Shown piece after piece: positions 1-7,302 of a DNA stretch of 14,116 nt. Below the pieces are notes generated by a model, which worked only from the letters and a program-made list of their open reading frames with translations, did no database searches and had not been told where the DNA came from. Source of the DNA: Cyclobacteriaceae bacterium (GTDB lineage Bacteria; Bacteroidota; Bacteroidia; Cytophagales; Cyclobacteriaceae); contig JALWRJ010000402.1 of NCBI GenBank assembly GCA_026994125.1, positions 1 through 14,116 on the forward strand. The letters are read 5' to 3'. The translations under genes were made by a program, and so were the position numbers. Every line of letters begins with the position of its first letter. Position 1 is the stretch's first letter.

Positions 1-280
1 CTCTAAAGTTGGTAATGTATTCGTGAAAAGGGATGATTTGATGTGCTTCTAATTTTACTATTCAGCTGTTTTTTCTTCTTGCTCCTCCGGGAACACGTAA
101 GATGCCTTTTTCTAAATTTAGATCTGATAATTCTAAATTCATTAAATCTTGCTTATCCAATGCTTGAAAAATCATTAATCCCAACATCAATTTATTGCTG
201 TATTTAAAATAGCCGTGTTTGGTTTTGTCTTGGTAATTGGTGTGAATTTCTTGTAGTTCTCTCCTAGCGCGCTTTTGCAA
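1..280 (-). pseudogene. Tyrosine recombinase (phage integrase family) remnant with in-frame stop, runs off left edge
   Basis: Seen: the minus-strand frame encodes KLMLGLMIFQALDKQDLMNL followed by a segment ending PGGARRKNS, then a TGA at 64-62. After the stop the same frame continues as IVKLEAHQIIPFHEYITNF to the window edge. Known: Bacteroidota XerC/D-like recombinases have this pattern, a YQGL-like helix, an EL..L...D.....G.I.(V/I)PGG segment, an SNSR-like turn and then LKLEAHQI. The stop sits where an Arg is usual, so a single CGA- or AGA-to-TGA change would explain it. Upstream, the frame closes at a TAA (298-296), so the N-terminal SAM-like domain is missing, and the 280 start (TTG) is not a real gene start. 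The catalytic C-terminal half (R..HxxR..Y) would lie outside the window. Inference: a decayed integrase gene. A programmed readthrough is possible but less likely. Confidence 0.7.
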
Positions 281-403
281 AGCGTGCTGGTTTAGTTAGT
301 CCTGTGAGGTCAATTAAATAACCAAAGATAATTGTTACATGGCAATTAATTGAGATTACTCGCATTACAAATGCTCAGCAAGATGCGCACGCTTTGCAAA
401 AGC
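271..403. repeat. 17-bp perfect inverted repeat (271-287 and 387-403) around a 99-bp spacer
   Basis: The plus-strand sequence gcacgctttgcaaaagc at 387-403 is the exact reverse complement of 271-287. Similarity goes on for about ten more bases on one side (6 of 10). Both arms encode HALQK-x-AR when read outward on their own strands, so they look like two oppositely oriented copies of the same recombinase-derived segment. The arms could also be sites of an invertible segment. Confidence 0.6.
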
Positions 404-542
404 TCGCGAGAGGGGAAACCATAAGGATTACGTAAATAAATTTAGTGACAGGTGGAATCCTGGCCAATTAGTTGTGTCGTCCTGAATTTTGTTGACTTTT
501 AGAGTCATGCTATTTCAGAACAAGACAAAAACTATTTCATCA
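299..542. other. Gene-free, AT-rich decayed region
   Basis: No credible gene on either strand. A plus-strand open frame of about 35 codons ends near 434 and contains the HALQKLARG stretch from the inverted-repeat arm, but it has no start and no recognisable family. Taken with the broken integrase to the left and the degenerate repeats to the right, this looks like old mobile-element debris. Confidence 0.4.
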
Positions 543-730
543 TTCAACATTCGGTGTTCGACATTCGTTATTATTACTGGGTTTAACCGCTAAGTACGCC
601 AAGGGGTTTATTGCAAAGGGCATTAAGGGGTTGGTTTAACTTCAACATTAGATGTTCGATATTAACTATTGATTTAATGTTTTTGCAGCAAAGTACGCCA
701 AGAGTTTTAAAAAAATTGCCGAAACTAAGG
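543..730. repeat. Two degenerate tandem units of a ~98-bp intergenic repeat
   Basis: Unit 1 starts at 543 and unit 2 at 641. The first 30 bases of each (ttcaacatt...tgttcga...att...tatt) agree at 24 of 30 positions. A 12-mer, aagtacgccaag, recurs at 592-603 and 691-702, 49 and 50 bases into its unit, so spacing is kept while the intervening sequence has diverged. From memory, similar ttcgacattcg and ccgctaagtacgccaag strings are frequent in intergenic DNA of Bacteroidota. No coding potential was seen. Confidence 0.6.
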
Positions 731-762
731 TATTTGCAAAACAAGCCATAGCGATTAATCAT

Positions 763-790
763 AAAAAAAGGCGGCTCTGGGCCGCCTTTT
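763..790 (-). terminator. Rho-independent terminator of the TonB-dependent receptor gene
   Basis: GC-rich stem ggcggc/gccgcc with flanking A/T pairs (766-775 with 781-790) and a 5-base loop. On the minus strand the stem is followed by a T-run (plus-strand A-run 763-769). It lies about 30 bases past the receptor stop codon. The plus-strand side also has a short T-run, so it may act in both directions. Confidence 0.85.
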
Positions 791-818
791 TATAGCAATA
801 ATTAATCTTAAAATCAAA

Positions 819-3533
819 TTAAAATTTCAAATTAACACCTGCGTTCCAAGTTCTACCAAATCCATAAAATGCTATATTCTCATCAAAACGACTTTCGTCA
901 GTAATGTTTGTTAACGACTCAGCAATATATTGGGTATCCAAAACATTATTCATATTAAAGTTTACTCCTAAGTCCATTTTACCAACTTTCGTATGGTAGT
1001 AAAGGCCTGCATCAACCAATGAATATGATGGAAGTTTTAACACTTGGGCATTAGGATCATCGAATATTGGATCACCAACTGAATAACGAGCATATAAATT
1101 ATTTGCCATATACCAACTTGCACTAACTTTTAGCCCTTTTATTAACTCATAATTAGCTCCTAAACGTAAAGTGGTTTGAGCTGCATCACCTACTTTTTTA
1201 TTTTTAAAATAAAGTGTCTGAGAACCTATTGGTGTTTGATTATCATCAAAATAGGTTGCTTCAACATCATCAGCATAAGTCCAGTTTCCAATAGATACCA
1301 TTACTTGGATATTTAATTTTTCTATAGGGCTTAGTGTACCATCTATTTCAACACCAGAGTGAACTTCTTTAATTCCAAATAAATTAGCAGTTCCTTGAAC
1401 ATTATTAAAATCAGCACTTACTTGTTGGAACCTATCCGACCAAGTTGTATAATATCCGTTAATGTTTGCTTTCACAAATTTATATCGCAAGCCATAGCCA
1501 GCTTCTAAACCAACAATTTTTTCATTTTTGAGGTCGGGATTAATGGTGTTAACAAAATTCAAAAATACCGCATCAAACAAAGGTTGGCGAGAGAAATAAC
1601 CAACATTCGCAAACACATTATGATGATCATTTAAGTTAAGGTTCACACCTGATTTAATATTTCCTCCCCATTTGTAAACCCAAGGCGATTGTTGCTCATC
1701 ACTTCCATCCAAGTAATTAAAATAATCAACTCTTTTAAAGCCTTGGTTTGAAAGAGCCCCTGACACATGAGCTGTTAATTTTTCATTGGAGTATTCAAGT
1801 TGTCCAAAAAGCCCTCCCCAACGTACTAATCCATCATTGTAGTAATTTAGCTTCTGGTCATTTCTCAATTCAACGAGCGCTTTTGATTCCTTTTGTTGGG
1901 TAATAAAATTGCCAGCTATATTTTGATTTCTTTCTGTATAATACGCATCTGCTCCTAGCAAATTATCCATTCTTCGATAATGCATACCCCTATAAGCTCT
2001 TAAGTCAACACCCGCTACCAAAGTTAAATTATCAGAAATTGAATGAGTTAAATTAGAAATCATACCATACCAGTTATGAGAGTTCATAGATGCTCTACGA
2101 ACCAATCCATACCTACTTGTATTTACATATTTATCTGCAAAATAGCCTTTTCGGTTGTCAGGGTTTGTTCCAGGCCCTCCGTTATAGTCTTCCCAATTTT
2201 GACGTGTTCCAAACGTTGAATCCGTTCCGCCACTATTCCAAGTACGAATAGCTTCATAATTCATGTTACCATTAGCATCTCGATACTTTGCTAATTCGCT
2301 TGTTCCATAAAACCTATCTCCATCATTATCGGTTATATACCCTCTTGGCCCTGTTCCGCCTCCACGACCTAATGATAAGTAAGCTGTAGTTGCAAGTTCA
2401 GTTTTCTCAGATATATTCCAATACCAATTCATAAATCCTTTTGGTTTGTGGTAGAAATTTCTTCTCCATGTAAATTCCTCTCCATCTAAAGTTCCATAAA
2501 GGTGATTATACTTAATTCCCTTTTGCTTATAAGTTGCTATTGTAACACCATCAAATCGGCTTAAAGTACGTTGGTGGTGCCACTGTGGCGCTCCTAAAAC
2601 CGTAAAGTTTAATGAATGTTTTTCATTAATTTTTTTTGCAACAGATAGAAAATATGAATAAGCACTAAATTTGGTTCCTTGAACATATCCATTACCTTTA
2701 GTTCTTGTTCCCTGAATGGTCATCGCCCAACCATTTTTACCTAGTCCGGTTGAAAGAACCAATCCATATTTTTGATAACCATCATTACCAAAACTAGCAC
2801 TCACTTTTCCGCCTTTTTTCATTTCTGCAGCATTGGTAATAATATTGATAGAGCCGCCTACAGAAGATGTAGCCAACTTTGAAGCGCTTAATCCTCTTTG
2901 AACTTGCATAGTGCTAGTAACATCCGATAAACCAGCCCAGTTGCTCCAATATACCCAGCCATTTTCCATATCGTTAACAGGTACTCCGTTAATCATTACA
3001 GCTGTATTTCGTTGATCAAATCCTCGTACATTTATACGAGAATCTCCAAAACCACCACCTTGTTTTGTTACATAAATAGAAGGAGTATATCTTAGCACTT
3101 CAGGAAACTCTTGGTTTCCAACCACCTCCGAAATATATTCACCTTTAATAGTAGATACTGCCACAGGTGTTTTACGATCAATAGCAACTGATGCTATTAC
3201 TTCAACTTCCCTCAACCCAATGGTGCTAGCTTTCAAAACAATATCTCCCATTTGGGTAGTTTCTCCGGCTTTTACTGTAATTGACCTATCAATAGATTCA
3301 TACCCAATAAAAGATACATTAACAGTAACAGTTCCAGCCTGTACGTTATCAATTGTAAAGTAACCATCAATATCAGTGGTTGCTCCAATAGTAGTACCGC
3401 TAATCACAGCGTTTGCCCCAATAAGAGCCTCATTCGTATCCTGATCAAGTACTCGTCCCTTAATCGTCCCGGTTTGTGCCATAGCCATGCTTCCCAAGGC
3501 CAGTAAACACATTAATAGTAGATTTCTCTTCAT
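819..3533 (-). CDS. TonB-dependent outer-membrane receptor with N-terminal carboxypeptidase-regulatory-like domain
   Basis: A 904-residue outer-membrane gated channel for TonB/ExbBD-driven import; substrate unknown. Seen: a signal peptide of about 20 residues (MKRNLLLMCLLALGSMAMAQ), a carboxypeptidase-regulatory-like beta-sandwich (about 22-103, with GxVLD...LIGANAVI...TDIDGYFTI), a TonB-box-like stretch (EVEVIAS, 110-115 region), a plug domain (about 122-235, with the motifs INVRGFDQRN, VMINGVPVND and a VGGSINIIT end), then a beta-barrel to the end. The last residues, GVNLKF, finish in the aromatic residue typical of BAM-inserted barrels. The ATG at 3533 is directly ahead of the signal peptide. 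No SusD-like partner is adjacent, so this is not a classical SusCD pair; it resembles stand-alone receptors for metal complexes or cofactors. It is a single-gene unit with its own terminator, divergent from the M14 peptidase gene. Codons look more AT-rich than those of the peptidase. Confidence 0.93.
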   Translation of the reverse strand: MKRNLLLMCLLALGSMAMAQTGTIKGRVLDQDTNEALIGANAVISGTTIGATTDIDGYFTIDNVQAGTVTVNVSFIGYESIDRSITVKAGETTQMGDIVLKASTIGLREVEVIASVAIDRKTPVAVSTIKGEYISEVVGNQEFPEVLRYTPSIYVTKQGGGFGDSRINVRGFDQRNTAVMINGVPVNDMENGWVYWSNWAGLSDVTSTMQVQRGLSASKLATSSVGGSINIITNAAEMKKGGKVSASFGNDGYQKYGLVLSTGLGKNGWAMTIQGTRTKGNGYVQGTKFSAYSYFLSVAKKINEKHSLNFTVLGAPQWHHQRTLSRFDGVTIATYKQKGIKYNHLYGTLDGEEFTWRRNFYHKPKGFMNWYWNISEKTELATTAYLSLGRGGGTGPRGYITDNDGDRFYGTSELAKYRDANGNMNYEAIRTWNSGGTDSTFGTRQNWEDYNGGPGTNPDNRKGYFADKYVNTSRYGLVRRASMNSHNWYGMISNLTHSISDNLTLVAGVDLRAYRGMHYRRMDNLLGADAYYTERNQNIAGNFITQQKESKALVELRNDQKLNYYNDGLVRWGGLFGQLEYSNEKLTAHVSGALSNQGFKRVDYFNYLDGSDEQQSPWVYKWGGNIKSGVNLNLNDHHNVFANVGYFSRQPLFDAVFLNFVNTINPDLKNEKIVGLEAGYGLRYKFVKANINGYYTTWSDRFQQVSADFNNVQGTANLFGIKEVHSGVEIDGTLSPIEKLNIQVMVSIGNWTYADDVEATYFDDNQTPIGSQTLYFKNKKVGDAAQTTLRLGANYELIKGLKVSASWYMANNLYARYSVGDPIFDDPNAQVLKLPSYSLVDAGLYYHTKVGKMDLGVNFNMNNVLDTQYIAESLTNITDESRFDENIAFYGFGRTWNAGVNLKF

Positions 3534-3875
3534 GTTTATTTAGGTTTATTTGATTGATAAAATGTATTTAAATTTGGTGCGAAAGTAACAGGTGGTTTCT
3601 CTTTCATTTAATGTATAATGTTATCGTTTTGATATGAATATGCGAGGGATAATAACATATACGTAATACAGAAACAACAATTCGTTATTTTTATGCAATA
3701 CAACTAAAAAAAATCCAAGGCAACAAACATTTTTACAACAATTAGCCCAACTTTTTTACCTCGGTAGTTTCTCCTGCTATCTAACTAAAAATCATAAAAT
3801 TAAGAATATCCATTGGCTATGAATTCAATTAAAAAAAGCATAGTTTTATAGCTTCGTGTTAAGCCAATTATTATA
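3534..3875. promoter_or_regulatory. Divergent intergenic region between receptor and M14 peptidase
   Basis: 342 bp of very AT-rich DNA that must hold both divergent promoters. Only near-matches to the Bacteroidota -7 box TAnnTTTG are visible: tactttcg on the minus strand (3587-3580), about 47 bases before the receptor ATG, and tagcttcg on the plus strand (3849-3856), 19 bases before the peptidase ATG. Each has one mismatch and no clear -33 TTTG at the usual spacing. No gene, hairpin or operator was recognised. Confidence 0.3.
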
Positions 3876-6386
3876 ATGAAAAAGCAACTTTTTACCTTTG
3901 TTTTTTTGCTGGGTGTTTTCCAGTTATCAGCCCAACAAAATTTAAACTATTTTTATAACCGTACGGTTACGTATAACCCGGCCATACCCACCCCCAAACA
4001 AGTGTTAGGCTTCGATATTGGACAATGGCATATTAGCCACGATAAGTTGGTTACGTATATGAAAGCCGTGGCGCAAGCATCGGAGCGGGTTACCCTTAAA
4101 ACCACAGGCTACACCTACGAACACCGCCCTTTGCTGTTGGCTATCATCACCAGCCCTACCAATCAAAAAAACATTGAACAATTACACCAACAACATCTGG
4201 CGCTGCAACAAGGGCAGGGCAACCCGGCCAACCAGCCGGTTGTGGTTTGGCTTGGCCATAGCATACACGGCAACGAGGCCAGTGGCAGCAATGCCGCCAT
4301 ACTAATGCTGTACTACCTGGCTGCTGCACAAGGAGCCGAAGTGGAGGCAATGCTCACAAATACCATCATCCTGCTCGACCCCTCCTACAACCCCGATGGG
4401 CTTAACCGGTTTGCCAATTGGGTAAACAGCCATAAAAGTAAAAACCCCGACCCAAGCCCATTAAGTTTAGAACATAACGAGGCCTGGCCAAGGGGGCGTA
4501 CCAACCACTATTGGTTCGACCTAAATCGGGATTGGTTGCCGGCTCAGCACCCCGAGTCGCAAGCACGGCTGGCTCAATTTTACGATTGGATGCCCAACAT
4601 ACTTACCGACCAGCACGAAATGGGCTCAAACGCTACCTATTTTTTTCAGCCGGGCATTCCTTCGCGCAATAACCCGCTTACCCCTAAAAAAGTATTTGAA
4701 CTTACCGGTAAAATGGCAGCCTACCATAGCAAAGCCTTGGACGCCATTGGTTCGCAATACTATACCAGCGAAAGTTTTGACGACTACTACCCCGGTAAAG
4801 GCTCCACCTTACCCGATTTGCTGGGCTCTATTGGTATTTTGTTTGAACAGGCCAGTGCCAGGGGCCATGTAATGGCAACCGATAATGGCAACTTACCGTT
4901 TGCTTTTGCCATTCGCAACCATGTTACCACCAGCTTAAGTACCTTAAAAGCGGCTCAGGAACTAAAAACCGACCTCCTCAACTACCAAAAAAACTTTGCT
5001 GCCGAAGCCAAGCAACTGGCTCAAAAAGACGATGTTAAAGGATATGTATTTAGTGCAAAAAACAATAGCACGGTAGCTAATGAGTTTATAAAAATGCTTA
5101 ACAGGCACCAAATTAGTGTGCATACTCTTAGCCAGGATTATGGTAAATTTTCGAAAGAAAACAGCTATTACGTGGCCACCAACCAAAGGCAATATCGGCT
5201 TATTAAAGCTATGTTCGAAAAACGCACCACTTTTAATGATAGTCTTTTTTACGATGTTTCGGCCTGGACACTCCCTTTGGCGTTTGGGCTTCAATACCAG
5301 GCCATTACGGCAAAGCAAGTGGCTAAAATAAAATCGGGAAATGCTATACACGAGCTTCAACCCCAATCCATCCAAATCAAAACATCAAACTATGGCTACC
5401 TACTCCATTGGGACAGCTACCTGGCACCGGCTGCTCTTTATCAATTGCAGCAAGCCGGGCTTAGCACCAAACTTACCACACGCAGTTTTACCCTGGCAGG
5501 TAAGCACTATGCGCCCGGCACCGTTTTTATTCCGGTTCAAAACCAACAGCTATCCAACAAGGCAATGAACGAACTAATGAATAAGGTAGCCAACAAATAT
5601 GCTTGTAACATAACTCCTATAGCAACAGGCTATGCCCAAGGCGTTAGTTTAGGAAGCCCGACTATTGTAAAGTTGGATAAACCAAGCATTGCTTTGGTAG
5701 CCGGCCAGGGGGTAGCTTCCTACGAAGTAGGCGAAGTTTGGCACCTGCTTGACTACCGCATGGATATTGGCCTTAGCCTTGTTGCCATTGACCAGCTAAA
5801 TGCGGCCAACCTGGCCGCATTTAATACCCTTATTATGGTAAACGGAAGCTACAACAAATTAAATGTAGATAAAATTAAGAAATGGGTACAAGCAGGTGGC
5901 ACCATAATAGCCACAAAAAATGCCGGTAAATGGTTGGCAAAAAATAACATTTCAAAGGTTGCGTATGAAGCTATCAAACCCGATAGTACGCAACAAAGAC
6001 CCTACGACCTCATGGCAAGGTACCACGGGGCTCAGGTAATAGGCGGAGCCATTTTTAACACACAGGCCGATTTATCCAATCCATTATTTTTTGGATATCA
6101 TTCAACTAATATACCGGTGTTTAGAAACAGCACTATTATAATGAAACGAAGCAAAAATGCCTATGCCAACCCACTTATGTACACCAACAACCCATTGCTA
6201 AGCGGCTACAGTTCTTCTGAAAATCTCGAAAGACTAAAAACCTCTGCTGCGGTTCAAACAGATAGTTTTGGTAAAGGGCATGTAATTACTTTTACCGATA
6301 ATCCTAACTTTAGAGCTTTCTGGTATGGCACCAACCGCATGTTTTTAAATGCCTTATTTTTTGGTAGTACCATTAGAGGGAGATAG
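3876..6386 (+). CDS. Secreted M14-family zinc carboxypeptidase with C-terminal glutamine-amidotransferase-like domain
   Basis: An 836-residue exported metallopeptidase expected to trim C-terminal residues from peptides or to act on peptide-like substrates. Seen: signal peptide MKKQLFTFVFLLGVFQLSAQ, then an M14 catalytic domain (about 45-350). The zinc ligands are the HxxE motif His131/Glu134 (HGNEASG) and His247 (DQHEMG). Asn217-Arg218 (DLNRDW) fit the substrate-carboxylate site and Glu324 (ILFEQAS) the general base. The spacings of 116 and 77 residues suit the family. A middle region of unknown fold follows, then a Rossmann-like segment (about 600-690, IALVAGQG...WHLLD...LIMVNGSY...WVQAGGTIIATK) resembling the amidotransferase-like domain of long Bacteroidota M14 proteins. 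No Cys nucleophile is evident there, so that part is probably structural or ligand-binding. There is no T9SS C-terminal signal or lipobox. Transcribed alone, with a hairpin after the stop. Confidence 0.9.
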   Translation: MKKQLFTFVFLLGVFQLSAQQNLNYFYNRTVTYNPAIPTPKQVLGFDIGQWHISHDKLVTYMKAVAQASERVTLKTTGYTYEHRPLLLAIITSPTNQKNIEQLHQQHLALQQGQGNPANQPVVVWLGHSIHGNEASGSNAAILMLYYLAAAQGAEVEAMLTNTIILLDPSYNPDGLNRFANWVNSHKSKNPDPSPLSLEHNEAWPRGRTNHYWFDLNRDWLPAQHPESQARLAQFYDWMPNILTDQHEMGSNATYFFQPGIPSRNNPLTPKKVFELTGKMAAYHSKALDAIGSQYYTSESFDDYYPGKGSTLPDLLGSIGILFEQASARGHVMATDNGNLPFAFAIRNHVTTSLSTLKAAQELKTDLLNYQKNFAAEAKQLAQKDDVKGYVFSAKNNSTVANEFIKMLNRHQISVHTLSQDYGKFSKENSYYVATNQRQYRLIKAMFEKRTTFNDSLFYDVSAWTLPLAFGLQYQAITAKQVAKIKSGNAIHELQPQSIQIKTSNYGYLLHWDSYLAPAALYQLQQAGLSTKLTTRSFTLAGKHYAPGTVFIPVQNQQLSNKAMNELMNKVANKYACNITPIATGYAQGVSLGSPTIVKLDKPSIALVAGQGVASYEVGEVWHLLDYRMDIGLSLVAIDQLNAANLAAFNTLIMVNGSYNKLNVDKIKKWVQAGGTIIATKNAGKWLAKNNISKVAYEAIKPDSTQQRPYDLMARYHGAQVIGGAIFNTQADLSNPLFFGYHSTNIPVFRNSTIIMKRSKNAYANPLMYTNNPLLSGYSSSENLERLKTSAAVQTDSFGKGHVITFTDNPNFRAFWYGTNRMFLNALFFGSTIRGR

Positions 6387-6393
6387 GATTGAA

Positions 6394-6443
6394 CCTAACC
6401 CCTTGTTGGTGTTTTCAACAGATAAAAGCGGTTAGGAGTTTTT
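6394..6443 (+). terminator. Possible terminator after the M14 peptidase gene
   Basis: An outer stem cctaacc/ggttagg (6394-6400 with 6430-6436) encloses a smaller tgttg/caaca stem and is followed by TTTTT at 6439-6443, within 60 bases of the stop codon. The loop is longer than in a textbook terminator. Confidence 0.45.
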
Positions 6444-6540
6444 CAGAAACCTTCTTAGGGCTTGCGACTAGTTAATCCCTAAATTTGAAGTTAACAGACT
6501 GATAGTAGATAAGCAAGCCCTTTTTCAGCAAGCCCTTCTT
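6444..6540. repeat. Short inverted and direct copies of agggcttgc / gcaagccct
   Basis: agggcttgc at 6457-6465 is repeated in inverted form as gcaagccct at 6513-6521 and again at 6528-6536. The two right-hand copies form a direct repeat (agcaagccctt) and could compete to pair with the left copy. No gene is present. This leads directly into the first REP-like element. Confidence 0.4.
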
Positions 6541-6606
6541 AGTCCCGTAGGGACCAAAGATCGTTAGCATGTAGGCAGAACATAGCCCATGTGCCGTTAG
6601 GTACAT
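6541..6606. repeat. REP-like element, copy A (short form)
   Basis: A 66-bp core shared with copies B and C. It starts with the palindrome gtcccgtagggac (6542-6554), goes on with a near-identical middle (tagcatgtaggcagaacatagcccat) and ends with the imperfect palindrome gtgccgttaggtac (6591-6604). It lacks the flanking arm and terminator hairpin found in B and C. From memory, such paired cccgtaggg / ccgttaggtac palindromes are widespread intergenic repeats in Bacteroidota; their mobilising enzyme is not visible here. Confidence 0.75.
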
Positions 6607-6681
6607 AATCTAACGCAGGCAAACATGCCGCATTAAAACCTAATGGTTTTTACCAACAAGAGTCTTCATGTTAAACCTGTT

Positions 6682-6838
6682 TATTGTTCAAAAAATCAAC
6701 CTATGGAACGCTTGGGGGGCACTAGTAAAGCAGTCCCGTAGGGACTATAGCCAGGTAGCATGTAGGTAGAACATAGCCCATGTGCCGTTAGGTACATTAC
6801 CTCAACAAAAAAGAGGCCGAATAACAATATTCAGCCTC
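6682..6838. repeat. REP-like element, copy B: left direct repeat flanking the toxin-antitoxin operon
   Basis: 157 bp, matching copy C base for base at a constant offset of 1116 with no gaps and 7 mismatches by eye (about 95% identity). It contains gtcccgtagggac (6733-6745), gtgccgttaggtac (6782-6795) and a 3' hairpin (6813-6838). The stretch 6607-6681 between copies A and B holds no recognisable feature. Confidence 0.9.
6807..6838 (-). terminator. Terminator hairpin at the end of copy B, downstream of hepT
   Basis: Stem gaggccgaat/attcagcctc (6813-6822 with 6829-6838, one C-A mismatch, 6-base loop). On the minus strand a T-run follows (A-run 6807-6812). It lies about 90 bases past the hepT stop, so it would end the toxin-antitoxin transcript. 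The same hairpin recurs behind the dehydrogenase gene. Confidence 0.65.
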
Positions 6839-6852
6839 CTTTGTAATCTTCC

Positions 6853-6919
6853 TCCTTAGGGGTGTTTTCTCCTAAAGGGTTTAACCCTCTATTAGTGTTT
6901 ATACCCAAAAAGGGTTAGG
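6853..6919 (-). other. Cluster of overlapping palindromes just downstream of hepT
   Basis: ccttagg pairs imperfectly with cctaaagg (6853-6879). agggtt/aaccct (6876-6881 with 6883-6888) forms a perfect palindrome whose right arm can also pair with agggtt at 6911-6916, so alternative hairpins compete. They lie in the 3' region of the hepT transcript, before the terminator in copy B. They may stabilise the mRNA end; function unknown. Confidence 0.35.
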
Positions 6920-6927
6920 TCTATGAT

Positions 6928-7302
6928 TTATGAACCTTTATTACCATTCCGTATTTTTTCTTTTCTTATTATTTCAATTAAGTCAATTCGGTTTTGAGGT
7001 AGATTTTTTTTCGCAATTTCCCAAAGCATTTCATAGTCAATTCCGAAATATTCATGTGCAATTAAATTTCTGAGTCCGTACATTTTTCGCCAAGGGATTT
7101 CAGGGTATTTTTTCTGAATGTTAGTTGGAACATTTTTCGATGCTTCTCCAATAATTTCAAAATTCCTGATTATTGCATCTACAACAATATAAGTTTGTTT
7201 AAACTTCTTAAAGTCAAGTCCAGTTAAATACTCATCAATCCTGTCCATTGCCTGAAGCATATCTTCTAAGTATAAAATGAATTCTCTCTTTATCGAACTC
7301 AT
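6928..7302 (-). CDS. hepT: HepT-like HEPN ribonuclease toxin
   Basis: Toxin half of a type VII (MntA/HepT) toxin-antitoxin system, a cytoplasmic RNase. The 124-residue all-helical protein is of usual family length and carries the HEPN signature R-x4-H-x-Y as Arg78-Asn79...His83-Glu-Tyr85 (RNLIAHEY). Known: in characterised HepT proteins the Arg and His are needed for RNA cleavage, and the Tyr is AMPylated by MntA, which blocks activity. All these residues are present, so the toxin looks intact. Its ATG overlaps the mntA stop in an ATGA tetranucleotide (7302-7299), indicating translational coupling with antitoxin made first. The gene is AT-rich compared with the flanking peptidase and dehydrogenase genes, and the pair is bracketed by long direct repeats, which suggests acquisition. 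A function outside toxin-antitoxin cannot be excluded. Confidence 0.9.
   Translation of the reverse strand: MSSIKREFILYLEDMLQAMDRIDEYLTGLDFKKFKQTYIVVDAIIRNFEIIGEASKNVPTNIQKKYPEIPWRKMYGLRNLIAHEYFGIDYEMLWEIAKKNLPQNRIDLIEIIRKEKIRNGNKGS

Noticed and set aside
318..434. Plus-strand open stretch containing HALQKLARGETIRIT
   Set aside because: No start codon, short and no recognisable family; reported only as part of the inverted repeat.
3570..3860. Confident promoters for the receptor and the M14 peptidase
   Set aside because: Only one-mismatch -7 boxes without -33 elements were found in very AT-rich DNA, where chance matches are common; kept as a low-confidence note.
4156..5568. Several open frames on both strands inside the M14 peptidase gene
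   Set aside because: They overlap a long gene with clear catalytic motifs and have no recognisable family; they are shadows of its codon pattern.
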